DNA of 64,000 bases from Thermus thermamylovorans (GCF_004307015.1 NZ_SIJL01000002.1:94417-158416); one strand, 5' to 3'. Counted from the stretch's first letter, positions 34,444-44,571 are shown. Numbers and translations are program-made. Notes: a model not told the origin generated them from the sequence alone.

Positions 34444-35796
34444 ATGGGGGTCCTCGAGGCGGTGCAAAGGGAGCTCAAGGCCCTCTTCGGTCCCCGGGCC
34501 CTCCTGGGGCCGGAAAAGGGGGTCTACCGTTACGACGCCATCCTGGTGGGGTCTGAGCCCCTGGCGGTGGTCCTCCCGGAGAGCCTTGAGGAGGTGCAGG
34601 CCCTGGTGCGCCTCGCCCGCCGCTATGGCTTCCCCCTGGTGCCCCGGGGGGCGGGGAGCGGCCTCTCGGGGGGCGCGGTGCCCGAGGAGGGCAGCCTGGT
34701 GGTGGCCTTCACCCGCATGCTCCGTCTGGAGGTCTACCCCGAGGCCCAGGCGGCCTTCGCCGAGGCGGGGGTTCCCACGGCCCGCATCTCGGAGGAGGCC
34801 AGGCCTTACGGGCTCTTTTACCCTCCGGATCCCGCCTCCTGGCGCACCAGCACCCTGGGGGGGAACCTGGGGGAGAACGCCGGGGGGCCCCTGTGCTTCA
34901 AGTACGGGGTCACGGGGGACTACCTCCTGGAGCTGGAGTTCGTGGACGCCTTCGGGGAGGCTCACCGCCTCTCCCGAGAGGCCTACGACCTGCCGGGCCT
35001 CCTCGTGGGCTCCGAGGGCACCCTGGCCCTCCTCACCGGGGCCAGGGTGCGGCTGCTCCCCCTCCCCCGGCACCGGGCCACCCTGATGGCCCTCTTCCCC
35101 GGGGTGGAGCCTCTGGCCGAGGCGGTGTCCCGGGCCGTGGCCCAGGGGGCGCTCCCCGCCAAGCTGGAGTTTATGGATCCCGTCTGCGTGGGGGCGGTGG
35201 AGGACTACCTGGGGATGGGCCTCCCCCGGGGGCGGGCCCTCCTCCTGGCGGAGACGGACGGGGACGACCCCGAGCTGGTGGAGGAGGAGCTCTCCTTGGT
35301 GGAGAGGACAGCCCTGGACTTGGGGGCGCAGGTGGAGCGGGCCGCGGGCGGGGAGGAGGCTGAGGCCCTGTGGCGGGCCCGGCGGGCGGTGAGCCCGGCC
35401 TTGGGCCGCATCCGGCCCAAGCGGGTGAACGAGGACATCGCCGTCCCCCGCTCCGCCCTGCCCCGGGTGGTGGGGGAGATCGAGGCCCTGGGGCGGGCCT
35501 TTGGCCTGGTCGTGGCCCAGTTCGGCCACATCGGGGACGGGAACCTGCACCCCAACATCCTCTTCGACCCCAAGGTGGAGCCTGAGGCGAAGGTTTGGGA
35601 GCTGGCCCACGGGATTGCCCGGGTGGCCCTGCGCCACGGGGGGGTGCTTTCCGGGGAGCACGGCATCGGCCTCATGAAGCGTGCCTTCATGGCCGAGGCA
35701 GTGGATCCCGAAACCCTGGGGGCCTTTCTCCGGGTGAAGGAAGCCCTGGACCCCCAGGGGCTCTTGAACCCGGGCAAGCTCCTCCCTGACCCCTGA
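34444..35796 (+). CDS. glcD: FAD-linked oxidase, glycolate/D-lactate dehydrogenase (GlcD) type
   Basis: The 450-residue protein has a PCMH-type FAD-binding domain ([29 protein letters not shown]) and a C-terminal FAD-oxidase C domain with [15 protein letters not shown] and [13 protein letters not shown], hallmarks of GlcD. It oxidises a 2-hydroxy acid such as glycolate or D-lactate. GlcE and GlcF partners are not adjacent, so substrate and electron acceptor remain open. Confidence 0.88.
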   Translation: MGVLEAVQRELKALFGPRALLGPEKGVYRYDAILVGSEPLAVVLPESLEEVQALVRLARRYGFPLVPRGAGSGLSGGAVPEEGSLVVAFTRMLRLEVYPEAQAAFAEAGVPTARISEEARPYGLFYPPDPASWRTSTLGGNLGENAGGPLCFKYGVTGDYLLELEFVDAFGEAHRLSREAYDLPGLLVGSEGTLALLTGARVRLLPLPRHRATLMALFPGVEPLAEAVSRAVAQGALPAKLEFMDPVCVGAVEDYLGMGLPRGRALLLAETDGDDPELVEEELSLVERTALDLGAQVERAAGGEEAEALWRARRAVSPALGRIRPKRVNEDIAVPRSALPRVVGEIEALGRAFGLVVAQFGHIGDGNLHPNILFDPKVEPEAKVWELAHGIARVALRHGGVLSGEHGIGLMKRAFMAEAVDPETLGAFLRVKEALDPQGLLNPGKLLPDP

Positions 35797-35801
35797 GGGC
35801 C

Positions 35802-35818
35802 CCCGCCTTGGGGGCGGG
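35802..35818 (+). terminator. Possible terminator after glcD
   Basis: CCCGCC-5 nt-GGCGGG stem followed at some distance by CCCTTTT and CTTTTT. Weak by stem length. Confidence 0.4.
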
Positions 35819-35856
35819 ATGCCTTCCCTTTTCACGGGCTTTTTATGGCAGAGGCC

Positions 35857-35862
35857 TAGCCT
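35857..35862 (+). promoter_or_regulatory. -10 box of leaderless diguanylate cyclase gene
   Basis: TAGCCT, 6 nt before GTG 35869. Confidence 0.4.
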
Positions 35863-35868
35863 GAAGCC

Positions 35869-36834
35869 GTGGCAGGCTTGGCGCGGGCACTCTACTGGGC
35901 CGCCTGGGTGGGGCTCCTCCTGGGGATGGGTCTGCAGGTCCGCCTTTTCCCTCCCCAGGGCCTTACGGGCCTCCCCTACCTGGCCTTCGCCCTTCTCTTT
36001 CTCCTGGCCCTGGTCCGGGGCCCCAGGCGGGCTCCCCGCCTCCTCGTCCCCCTCCTGGGGGCCTACTTCCTCTTCGAACTCCTGCGCTCGGGGGAGGCCT
36101 GGGTAGGGGTGGGCTTCTGGGCCCCTGCCTTGTACCTGCTGGCCGCCTTCGCCTACGGGCCGCCCTGGGCCCTTTTCCACGGCCTCCTTTGGGGGGGCCT
36201 GCTGGTGCTCCTGCCCCCGGCCCTGGGCCGGGAGACCGGGCCCTTGTGGGCCCACCTGGCCCTGGCCCAGCCCGTCCTCTTGGCCCTCACCGTCCTGCTG
36301 GCCCGCTTCCGGGAGCTTTCCGGCCAGGTGCGCTTCTGGCGGGAGCAGGCCCTCACCGACCCCCTTACGGGCCTGCCCAACCGCCGGGCCCTGGAGATGG
36401 CCCTGGAGCGGGAGGTAGCCCGGGTGGAGCGGGGGGAGAGGCCTTTCAGCCTGATCCTCCTGGACCTGGACGACTTCAAGCGGGTGAACGACCAGAAGGG
36501 CCACCCTGAGGGGGACCGCCTCTTGCGGGAGGTGGCCCGCTACCTGGTCGCCCGGGTGCGCCGGGGGGATCTGGTGGGGCGCTGGGGCGGGGAGGAGTTC
36601 GCCCTCCTCCTGCCCGCCACCGACCCGCACCGCGCCGAGGTCCTGGCCCACCGGCTCCGCCAGGGGTTGAAGGCCCTGGGGGTCACCGCCAGCTTCGGGG
36701 TGGCGGGCTACGGAGGGAACCTGGCGGCCCTCTTCCGCCAGGCCGACGAGGCCCTCTACCTGGCCAAGCGCCGGGGTAAGGACCGGGTGGAGCGCCACCC
36801 GGGCCCCGGGGGGGCCCCTCAGGGGAGCCGGTAG
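35869..36834 (+). CDS. Membrane-bound diguanylate cyclase (GGDEF)
   Basis: The 321-residue protein has about six N-terminal hydrophobic segments (residues 1-150) and a C-terminal GGDEF domain with DPLTGLPNRRALE, LDLDDFKRVND and the active-site loop RWGGEEFALLLP (GGEEF, catalytically competent). It would make cyclic di-GMP. No RxxD inhibitory site is obvious before GGEEF. The end overlaps convergent tyrA by 16 bp. Confidence 0.9.
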   Translation: MAGLARALYWAAWVGLLLGMGLQVRLFPPQGLTGLPYLAFALLFLLALVRGPRRAPRLLVPLLGAYFLFELLRSGEAWVGVGFWAPALYLLAAFAYGPPWALFHGLLWGGLLVLLPPALGRETGPLWAHLALAQPVLLALTVLLARFRELSGQVRFWREQALTDPLTGLPNRRALEMALEREVARVERGERPFSLILLDLDDFKRVNDQKGHPEGDRLLREVARYLVARVRRGDLVGRWGGEEFALLLPATDPHRAEVLAHRLRQGLKALGVTASFGVAGYGGNLAALFRQADEALYLAKRRGKDRVERHPGPGGAPQGSR

Positions 36835-37898
36835 CCCGCCCGGGCCAGGACCCTCCGGGCGGTCTCCCGCTCCTCCCGGGTGGCGAAGGAGAGGCGGAGG
36901 GCCCCGGCCTCCTCCCGGATGGTGAGGACCTCGAGGTCCTTGATGTTCACCCCCGCCTCCCCGAGGGCGGTAGCCACGCGGGCGATCTCCCCGGGGCGGT
37001 CCGGCACCTGGACCACCAGGTCGTGCATCTCGGGAAGCAGGCTGCGCCGCACGATGGGCAGGGCGTCCCGGGTGCGCTTGGCCTCCTCGGCGGCCTCCAG
37101 GAGGGCCTCGGGCTGCTCCAGAAGCTCCTCCAGCTCCAGGAGGAGGCCCCGCAGCTCCTCCACCGCCTCCCTGAGGGCCTCCCGGTTGGTCACCACCATG
37201 TCCCGGCTCATCCGGGGGGAGCCCGAGGCCACCCGGGTGAGGTCGCGGAAGCCGCCGGCGGCCAGGAACATCAGGAGGTCCCGCTCCGGGCTTCGCGCCA
37301 CCATGCGGTTCAGGGCCACGGCCAGGAGGTAGGGGAGGTGGGAGACCCGGGCCACCAGCCGGTCGTGGAGGAGGGGAGGCATCTCCAGGGGGTAGGCCCC
37401 CAGGGCCTCCACCAGCTGGCGCACCCTCTCCTTGGCCTCAGGGGCCGTCCTTTCCGTGGGGGTGAGAACCCAGACGGCGTTCTGCAGGAGCCCGGCGTGG
37501 GCGTTTTCCACCCCCGCCCGCTCGCTCCCCGCCATGGGGTGCCCCCCCAGGAAGCGGGGGAAGAGGCCCTCCAGGGCGGCCACCACCTCCCCCTTCACGC
37601 TCCCCACGTCCGTCCAGAGGCTTTGGGGGTGGGCCAGGGGGGCCAGGGCCCGGCCCAGGCCCGGTAGCGCCCCCACGGGGGCTGCCAGGATGCCGAGTTC
37701 CAGCTCCCCCACCCAGGGCCCGAGCCCCGCGTGCACCCGCTCCACCACCCCCAGGAAGAGGGCCTTTTCCAGGGCCAGGGGGTCTTGGTCGTAGGCGTGG
37801 ACCTCCTGGGCCAGGAAGCGCTCCTTGAGGCCCAGGGCCACGCTTCCCCCCAGGAGGCCCACCCCGAAGATCCCCACCTTGCCAAAAAGGGGCTTCAT
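36819..37898 (-). CDS. tyrA: Prephenate dehydrogenase with C-terminal ACT domain
   Basis: The 359-residue protein has the NAD-binding start GKVGIFGVGLLGGSVALGL, the catalytic GGHPMAGSERAGVENA segment and the SHLPYLLAVAL region. A C-terminal ACT domain (HDLVVQVPDRPGEIARVATALGEAGVNIKDLEVL) is expected to bind tyrosine for feedback control. It makes 4-hydroxyphenylpyruvate. ATG 37898 overlaps the aroF stop (ATGA), so it shares the aroF attenuator. Confidence 0.94.
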   Translation of the reverse strand: MKPLFGKVGIFGVGLLGGSVALGLKERFLAQEVHAYDQDPLALEKALFLGVVERVHAGLGPWVGELELGILAAPVGALPGLGRALAPLAHPQSLWTDVGSVKGEVVAALEGLFPRFLGGHPMAGSERAGVENAHAGLLQNAVWVLTPTERTAPEAKERVRQLVEALGAYPLEMPPLLHDRLVARVSHLPYLLAVALNRMVARSPERDLLMFLAAGGFRDLTRVASGSPRMSRDMVVTNREALREAVEELRGLLLELEELLEQPEALLEAAEEAKRTRDALPIVRRSLLPEMHDLVVQVPDRPGEIARVATALGEAGVNIKDLEVLTIREEAGALRLSFATREERETARRVLARAGYRLP

Positions 37899-38929
37899 AC
37901 CGCCGCCGGCGCGGAAAGCGCCTTGCCCAAAGCCCCCACCAGGGACCGGACCCGGCGCATCAGCTCGGCGAACTCCTCCTCCTGGAGCTGCTGGGCCGCG
38001 TCGGAGAGGGCCTTTTCCGGCTCGGGATGGGTCTCCACGATGAGGCCGTCCGCCCCCGCGGCGAGCCCCGCCAGGGCCAGGGGGATGACCCACTCCCGCC
38101 GCCCTGCGGGGTGGGAGGGGTCCACCCATACGGGGAGGTGGGTCCAGCTCTTGAGCACGGGCACCGCGGCCACGTCCAGGGTGAAGCGGGTGGCCCGCTC
38201 GAAGGTGCGGATCCCCCTTTCCACCAGGATCACCCGCATGTTCCCCCGGGAGAGGATGTACTCCGCGCTCATCAGGAACTCTTCCAGGGTCATGCTCATT
38301 CCCCGCTTGAGGAGGACGGGCTTGCCCGCCTCCCCCACCGCCTGGAGGAGGGCGAAGTTCTGGGCGTTCCGGGCCCCGATCTGGAGGGCGTCCGCGTACT
38401 CCGCCACCAGCGCCACCTGCTCGGGGGAGAGCACCTCGGTGACCACGGGGAGGCCCGTTTCCCGCCGGGCCTCCGCCAGGATCTTCAGGCCCTCCACCCC
38501 CAGGCCCTGGAAGGCGTAGGGGCTCGTCCGGGGCTTGAAGGCCCCGCCCCGGAGCATCCCCGCCCCGTGGGCCTTGGCGTAGCGGGCGGCCTTTAGGGTC
38601 TGCTCCCTGGACTCCACCCCGCAGGGGCCCGCCGCCACCAGGACGTGCCCGCCCCCCGTCTTGCCCGTGGGGAACTCCAGGACGGTGGGGAAGGGCTGGA
38701 CCTCGAGGCTTGCCAGCTTCCAGGGCTTGGAGATGGGGATGACCTCCGCCACCCCCGGCAGGGCCCGGAAGTGCTCCATGAGCTCGGGGGTGGGCCCCCG
38801 GCCGATGGCCCCCACCAGGGTGGTCTCCACCCCCCGGGAGAGGTGGGGGCGGTACCCCACCTGCTCGATCTCCCGGATCACCTGGGAAAGCTCCTCCTCC
38901 GTATGCCCGTGCCGCATCACGATCAGCAT
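37895..38929 (-). CDS. aroF: DAHP synthase (type I beta, N-terminal regulatory domain)
   Basis: The 344-residue enzyme catalyses the first step of aromatic amino acid synthesis. The N-terminal ferredoxin-like regulatory domain (MLIVMRHGHTEEELSQVIREIE...) resembles that of Thermotoga DAHP synthase. The barrel has AAGPCGVES, RGGAFKPRTSPYAFQG, LKRGMSMTLEEF and VDPSHPAGRR. SD GGAGGGG precedes ATG 38929. It is followed by tyrA and preceded by a leader peptide and terminator-like hairpin. Confidence 0.95.
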   Translation of the reverse strand: MLIVMRHGHTEEELSQVIREIEQVGYRPHLSRGVETTLVGAIGRGPTPELMEHFRALPGVAEVIPISKPWKLASLEVQPFPTVLEFPTGKTGGGHVLVAAGPCGVESREQTLKAARYAKAHGAGMLRGGAFKPRTSPYAFQGLGVEGLKILAEARRETGLPVVTEVLSPEQVALVAEYADALQIGARNAQNFALLQAVGEAGKPVLLKRGMSMTLEEFLMSAEYILSRGNMRVILVERGIRTFERATRFTLDVAAVPVLKSWTHLPVWVDPSHPAGRREWVIPLALAGLAAGADGLIVETHPEPEKALSDAAQQLQEEEFAELMRRVRSLVGALGKALSAPAAV

Positions 38930-38940
38930 GCTCCCCTCCT

Positions 38941-38974
38941 AAAAAGCCTGGGGCGCCCCCTTTTGGGGGCGCCC
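38941..38974 (-). terminator. Attenuator terminator in the aroF leader
   Basis: On the minus strand GGGCGCCCCC (38974-38965), an AAAA loop and GGGGGCGCCC (38960-38951) form a perfect 10-bp stem. After 5 nt comes TTTTT (38945-38941), then the aroF ribosome binding site. Upstream arms 38999-39013 can pair with 38965-38982 instead. Confidence 0.75.
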
Positions 38975-38989
38975 ACTTGCGGCCAAAGC

Positions 38990-39055
38990 CTATGCAGACC
39001 GCAAAGCGCCCCCGGCAGGAGGATAAAAGCCGAAGGGGCGCCCGAAGGTCCGCAT
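38990..39055 (-). CDS. aroF leader peptide
   Basis: A 21-codon ORF starts at ATG 39055, about 10 nt after a TAGGCT -10 box, and ends at TAG 38990. Its core TFGRPFGFY places Phe at codons 4, 8 and 10 and Tyr at codon 11. Phe10 and Tyr11 use TTT and TAT, uncommon in this GC-rich genome. This is the expected sensor for charged tRNA-Phe and tRNA-Tyr in front of aroF-tyrA. No ribosome binding site is seen, in line with leaderless translation. Confidence 0.75.
   Translation of the reverse strand: MRTFGRPFGFYPPAGGALRSA
38999..39043 (-). promoter_or_regulatory. Attenuator segments 1 and 2
   Basis: Segment 1 (39043-39035, GGGCGCCCC) lies exactly on leader codons 5-7. Segment 2 (39013-38999, GGGGGCGC then TTGCGG) pairs with segment 1 (7 bp) or with segment 3 region 38982-38965 (6 bp CCGCAA plus 8 bp GCGCCCCC). 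The latter would prevent the terminator stem. Confidence 0.7.
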
Positions 39056-39065
39056 ATTGCCCCTA

Positions 39066-39094
39066 AGCCTAGGCGAGGCCCCGGGCCTTGTCAA
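39066..39094 (-). promoter_or_regulatory. aroF-tyrA promoter
   Basis: Perfect TTGACA (39094-39089), 17-nt spacer, TAGGCT (39071-39066) on the minus strand, directly before the leader peptide ATG. It is one of the best sigma-A promoters in the window. Confidence 0.8.
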
Positions 39095-39110
39095 GGGGCG
39101 CGGGCCGGGG

Positions 39111-39871
39111 TTAGGCCACCTTTCGCACCAGGCGGACCTTGGCCCCGCAGGGGTCCAGAAACTCCTCCTCCCGATCCAAGGGGTCCAGGAGGGCATAGCC
39201 CAGGAGCCCCGTGGCCCCTTGCGGGGCCGGGCGCTTGCCCGCCCAGGTGTTGGCCCCCACGTGGTGGTGGTAGCCGTCCCAGGCGAAGAAGAGGGCGCCC
39301 GGGTAGGTGCGCAGGGTGGTGGCCATGCCCAGAGCCCCGGCGAAGAAGGTCTCGCTTCTTGGAGGCTAGCCACGTGCAGGTGGATGTGGCCGAGGAGCGC
39401 CTCCGGGGCGAGGGGGCTCGGCCCAGGGCTTTCCCTGAGGAGCCCCTCCAGGTCCAGGGGGGCGGTGAACATCCGTGTCCCTCCGGGCCACCTCTCCTGC
39501 GGCCGGTCCCAGTAGAGCTCGAGGCCGTTCCCCTCCGGGTCGCGGAAGTAAAGGGCCTCGGAGACCCCGTGGTCTGCTGCGCCCTCAAAGGTGGCCCCGC
39601 CCTGCAAAAGCCTCCTGGCCACCCCCGCCAGGGCTCGCCGGTCAGGCAGGAGGAGGGCAAAGTGGTAGAGGCCTAACGAGGGGTAGGGCCTCATGGGAGC
39701 CTGAGGATCGTGAAGAAGCTCCAGGTAAAAGCCCCGCCCTTCGGGGGCCAGTCGGTAGCGGGACCAACCCTCCTCTAACCCAAGCCCCAGGAGGTCCCGG
39801 TAAAAGCCCAAGGCGGCTCCCAGGTCCCGCACCCTGAGGGCCAGGCCTAGGAGCCGCCTAGGGAAGGCCAT
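39111..39871 (-). pseudogene. VOC-family (glyoxalase/dioxygenase) protein gene, frameshifted
   Basis: The first frame from ATG 39871 encodes one VOC module (LALRVRDLGAALGFYRDLLGL, YHFALLLP, YFRDPEGNGLELYW) and enters a second (LGHIHLHVASLQEA). Near 39350-39354 one base is missing. The next frame then continues the second module (MATTLRTYPGALFFAWDGYHHHVGANTWAG) to TAA 39111. The intact gene would encode a two-module protein of about 253 residues like catechol 2,3-dioxygenase CatE. Its ATG overlaps the yceI TAA by one base. It may be a real mutation or an assembly error. Confidence 0.75.
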
Positions 39872-40407
39872 TACCGCGCCACCGCCTCCTGCGCCTTGAC
39901 CGCTTCTGTGTCCACGCTGAAGCGCACCTCCTCCCCCACCAGCACCCCGCCCATCTCCAGGGCCACGTTCCAGCTGAGGCCGAAGTCCTTGCGGTTCAGC
40001 CTGCCCTGGAAGTGGGCGGCGATGCGCTCGTTGCCCCAGGGATCCTTGGCGGGTCCAAAGGTCTCCACCTCAAAGGCCAGCGGCCGGGTGACGCCGCGGA
40101 TGGTGACCTCCCCTTCCACCCGGTAACGGCCTTCCCCGAGGGGCGTGATCCGCTCACTTCGGAAGAGGATCTCGGGGTGGTTGGCCGCATCCAGGAAGTC
40201 CGCCGAGCGCAGGTGGGCGTCCCGGTCGGCCACCCCCGTGTGGATGCTCTGGGCGTCCAGCCGGGCCTCCACCTTGAGGGGCCTTCCCGCCCCGTCCGTC
40301 TCCACGTAGCCCTCCTTGAGGTTCAAGGTACCCCTCACCGTGGCGATCATCATGTGACGCACGGCGAACTCCACGCTGGTGTGGGCGGGGTCTAGGTTCC
40401 AACGCAT
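39871..40407 (-). CDS. YceI-family lipocalin-like protein
   Basis: The 178-residue protein starts MRWNLDPAHTSVEFAVRHMMIATVRG and has the SIHTGVADRDAHLRSADFLDA and RKDFGLSWN segments of YceI. A T. thermophilus homologue binds a polyisoprenoid quinone-like lipid. No signal peptide is present, so it would be cytoplasmic. SD GGAGGAAAGG lies before ATG. It has its own TTGACT-17-TAGCAT promoter and a downstream VOC pseudogene. Confidence 0.9.
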   Translation of the reverse strand: MRWNLDPAHTSVEFAVRHMMIATVRGTLNLKEGYVETDGAGRPLKVEARLDAQSIHTGVADRDAHLRSADFLDAANHPEILFRSERITPLGEGRYRVEGEVTIRGVTRPLAFEVETFGPAKDPWGNERIAAHFQGRLNRKDFGLSWNVALEMGGVLVGEEVRFSVDTEAVKAQEAVAR

Positions 40408-40440
40408 CCTTTCCTCCCTTCGGGCCTGGGGCCCAAGGCC

Positions 40441-40469
40441 ATGCTACGCGGTGTGCTATATAAAGTCAA
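40441..40469 (-). promoter_or_regulatory. yceI promoter
   Basis: TTGACT (40469-40464), 17-nt spacer, TAGCAT (40446-40441) on the minus strand, immediately after the mqnA stop. Confidence 0.7.
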
Positions 40470-40472
40470 GCA

Positions 40473-41284
40473 CTATTCAGAGTAGTACATAGGGGCGAAG
40501 GGCAGGCCCAAGGCCTCCGCGAAGGCGGAAAGCCCCAGGCGGTCCGGTTCCTCCAGGTGGTAGCGGAAGTTCCAAAGGTAGTGCTCCATCAGGGCGGGGT
40601 GGACCCCAAGCCGCCGGGCCTCGGCCTCGGCCACCTTCCCCAGGCGGGCCAGGCCCAGCCGCCGGGCCCGCCTCAGGGCCGCCACCAGGGCCTTAGGGGG
40701 CGGGTTCTCCTTGCGGTAGGCCCAGACGGCAAAGACGAAGGGGAGCTTGGTGCGGGCAAACCAGAGCATGGAGAGGTCCTCCACCCCTACCTCCCCAAAG
40801 CGGGTGGGGAGGGCGTGGGGGGTTTCGGGAAGGGCGGGGAGGAGGCGGGCGTAGGCCTGGATGGCCCGGTCGCCGATGAGGAGCACCCCGTCGTAGGCCT
40901 CCAGAAGCTCCAACCCTCCTTCCGCCCGCTCGTACCTGGGCGCCAGGCCCTGCTCGCGGAGAAGGAGCTTGAGGAGGGCCACGCTGGTGGCGCTTTCCGT
41001 GGTGAGGGCCACCCGCTTCAGGTGGGCAAGCTCCCCCCGGTGGAAAAGGTTCACCGAGTAGACCCGGCCCAAAACGGCCACGGAGAAGTCGGGAAGGAGG
41101 GCGAGCTCCTCCTGGTGTTTCAGGTAGAAGTAGCTGGAGACCAGGGAAAGCCCTATTTCCCCTGAGCGAACCTGTTGGTTGAGCTCCGAGGGCACGCCGT
41201 AGCGCAGGGTCCAGCCATCGGGCTCCAGAAAGCGGTAGAGGGGGGCGGTGTTGGCGTAAAGGGGAACCCCCAGGACGTAGGCCA

Positions 41285-41285
<1 letters not shown>
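40473..41285 (-). CDS. mqnA: Chorismate dehydratase, menaquinone synthesis (MqnA)
   Basis: The 270-residue periplasmic-binding-protein-fold enzyme begins LGVPLYANTAPLYRFLEP and has YGVPSELNQQVRSGEIGLSLVSSYFY, VYSVNLFHRG and LLIGDRAIQAY, characteristic of MqnA. It converts chorismate to 3-enolpyruvylbenzoate, the entry to the futalosine pathway. ATG 41285 overlaps the mqnE TGA. Menaquinone produced would feed PsrC. Confidence 0.9.
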
Positions 41286-42399
<1,114 letters not shown>

Positions 42400-42403
<4 letters not shown>

Positions 42404-43080
42404 GGGGAGGAGTCTACTCCGTGGGAGAGGCGGTCGACCAGGGCTTCCACTTCCTTTTGCCTTCCCCCCACGCTCCTTTCCGGCAGGAGGTTCCGGAGGT
42501 AGCGGTCGGTGAGGAGGAGGTCCGCGTAGGGGTACAAGGTGGCGGCCATCACCGCGTCCAAGAGGTCGGAGGGGCGGGGTTTGCGGTGAGGGTCTGTGGC
42601 CATGAGGGCGAGGAGGCGGGCGAGGAGGCGCACGAAGGGAACCTCGCCCAGGCCGGTGCGCCCCTTTACCTCCTTCAGAGCGGCCTCGAGGGCCTCCCGG
42701 TAGGGGAGGCCCCTCAGGGCCTCGGGCAGGCCCAGGAAGGGGGAGAGGTCCGCGGGGACCTCCCAGCTCCCCCCCGTCCAGAGGAGGTCTTCCCGAAAGA
42801 GCCCCCGGGCCTGCCTCCAGGCCACCTCCTGCCAAGGGCGGACCCAAAGGCCTCCCGAAAGGGCGGCGAAAACCTCCTGGAGGGCCGGGAGGAGGTAGCC
42901 CACCCTCTCCTCCGGCCCCCGCACGGGGTGTAGGGTTTCCAGGACGTGGAAGGGGCTCGGCGGGGCCAGGGCCCGGCCCTTGAGAGCCCGGTAGAGCCGG
43001 CCGAAGGCCTCGTGCCCCCCCTGGCCCAGGAGGTGCTTGGCCATGCGGCTGGCGTAGTTCTGGTCCAGGTAGACCAGCAT
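42400..43080 (-). CDS. PIN-like domain protein
   Basis: The 226-residue protein starts MLVYLDQNYASRMAKHLL and later has DLLDAVMAATLYPYADLLLTDRYLRNLL. The early Asp, the central DLLDAVMAA and the late LLTDRYL resemble the acidic residues of PIN nucleases. The middle is longer than in small toxins and no antitoxin gene is adjacent. It is coupled to mqnE by a GTGA overlap. Function unknown. Confidence 0.6.
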
Positions 43081-43085
43081 GGCAC

Positions 43086-43532
43086 CTATTCCCGCTGGCG
43101 GCGCAGGAGCCAAAGGGCCGCCGCCAGGAGGAGGACCGCGGCGGCGAAGAGCAGGTAGTCCAGGGCCGCCTCCAGCTCCAGAAAGAGGACCCGCTCGAAG
43201 AAGATGACCAGGAGCAGGGTGATGATGACCTCCCCCAGCCGGTTTTTCAAACCGGAAAGGTTCTGGACGAAGAAGACGCTCCGGCTGGTCTCCGGCAGGG
43301 AGCGGATGAAGAGCTCGAAGAGGCCCAGGCTGAAGATGAAGAAGGTGGCGCTCAGAAGGGAGACCTCCACCGCCTTGATGAGGCGGGGAAGGGCCTCGTT
43401 GAGCTCCAGGGGCAAGGCCCCGAGGACCAGGAGGAGGGACTGCACGGCAAAGTAGATGCCTCCCAGGAAGATGGCGCCGATGGGCAGGAGGAGGGCGATC
43501 CGCGCCAGGGTGGTGGCCAGGTGGGCCCCCAT
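43086..43532 (-). CDS. YqhA/UPF0114-like membrane protein
   Basis: The 148-residue protein has four hydrophobic segments and the family-like stretches KAVEVSLLSATFFIFSLGLFELFI and NLSGLKNRLGEVIITLLLVIFFERV. UPF0114 proteins have no firmly established role. It lies 4 nt after the LacI-type gene and 5 nt before the PIN-like gene, so it is part of that operon. Confidence 0.7.
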   Translation of the reverse strand: MGAHLATTLARIALLLPIGAIFLGGIYFAVQSLLLVLGALPLELNEALPRLIKAVEVSLLSATFFIFSLGLFELFIRSLPETSRSVFFVQNLSGLKNRLGEVIITLLLVIFFERVLFLELEAALDYLLFAAAVLLLAAALWLLRRQRE

Positions 43533-43536
43533 GGCC

Positions 43537-44571
43537 CTAGGGAACGTAGGGCGCCCCTGCGCCCGCTCCGGTGGACTCGCGCTCGATCAGGATGGGCTCG
43601 AACCGGACCTCGCGGGGAGGGCCGGTGTAGCCTTGCATCCGGTCCAGGAGGAGCTGGGCCGCCTTGGCCCCCATGGCCTCCACCGGCTGGGCGATGGTGG
43701 AAAGCCCCACCTCCTCGGCGAAGGGGTGGCCGTCAAAACCCAGCACCCGCACCTCCCGCCCCACGGTCAGGCCCAGGCGCCCCGCCTCCTCCAGGACCCC
43801 CAGGGCCACCAGGTCGGCCCCGGCGAAGACGTTGAGGGGGGGAGAGGTTCTCTCCAGAAAGTACCGCAGGGCCAGCCTCCCCCCTTCCTGGGAGAGCCTC
43901 GTGGTGTACAGGTGCTCCGGAGGGAAAGGGCGCCCCGCCGTCGCCAGGGCCTCGGCGAAACCCGCCATCCGTTCGGCAAAGACCGTGTGCCGGAAGGCGC
44001 GGTCGGGCTCCTCCTCCACCTTGATGGCGAAGATGGCCCCGGGAAAGCGGGCTAGGCACTCCCCCGCCAGGCGGCCGCCCAGGGAGTTGTCCAGGTACAC
44101 CGAGTCGTACCGGGGGTTTCTGGCGTCCACCAGCACCACGGGGCGGTCCGTGGGCAAGCGTCCCCCGTCGAAGTGCTCCGTGAGGTCGTAGGAGGCCAGG
44201 ATGAGCCCGTCGGTGAGGTAGGCCAGGGTGGTGCTCTCCAGGTAGCGCCGGAGGCGGTTCTGGGAGAGGATGGGGAAGAGGGCCAGGTCGTAGCGCTTCT
44301 CCAGGAGCACGCCCTCTAGGCCCTCGATGAGCCTGCGGTAGAACTCCGTGGCCACGAAGGGGAGGAGGATGGAGACCGTGTAGCTCCGGCCCCCGGCGAT
44401 GCGCCGGGCGTGGGGGTTGGGGGTGTAGCCCAGCTCCTCCATGGCCCGGAGAACCCGGGCCCGGGTTTCCGGGCGCACCGCCTTGTGGTTGTTGAGCACC
44501 CGGCTCACCGTGCCCAGGCCCACCCCGGCCCGGGTGGCCACTTCGTGGATGGTAGGTCTTTTCCTTTTCAT
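43537..44571 (-). CDS. LacI-family transcription regulator
   Basis: The 344-residue protein has the LacI HTH (TIHEVATRAGVGLGTVSRVLNNHKAVRPETRARVLRAMEELGYTPN) and a periplasmic-binding-like sensor domain to the end. Start at ATG 44571, where the family starts. Its own promoter is overlapped by a palindrome at 44603-44616, implying autoregulation. It heads the run YqhA-PIN-mqnE-mqnA. The sugar or other effector is unknown. Confidence 0.92.
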   Translation of the reverse strand: MKRKRPTIHEVATRAGVGLGTVSRVLNNHKAVRPETRARVLRAMEELGYTPNPHARRIAGGRSYTVSILLPFVATEFYRRLIEGLEGVLLEKRYDLALFPILSQNRLRRYLESTTLAYLTDGLILASYDLTEHFDGGRLPTDRPVVLVDARNPRYDSVYLDNSLGGRLAGECLARFPGAIFAIKVEEEPDRAFRHTVFAERMAGFAEALATAGRPFPPEHLYTTRLSQEGGRLALRYFLERTSPPLNVFAGADLVALGVLEEAGRLGLTVGREVRVLGFDGHPFAEEVGLSTIAQPVEAMGAKAAQLLLDRMQGYTGPPREVRFEPILIERESTGAGAGAPYVP

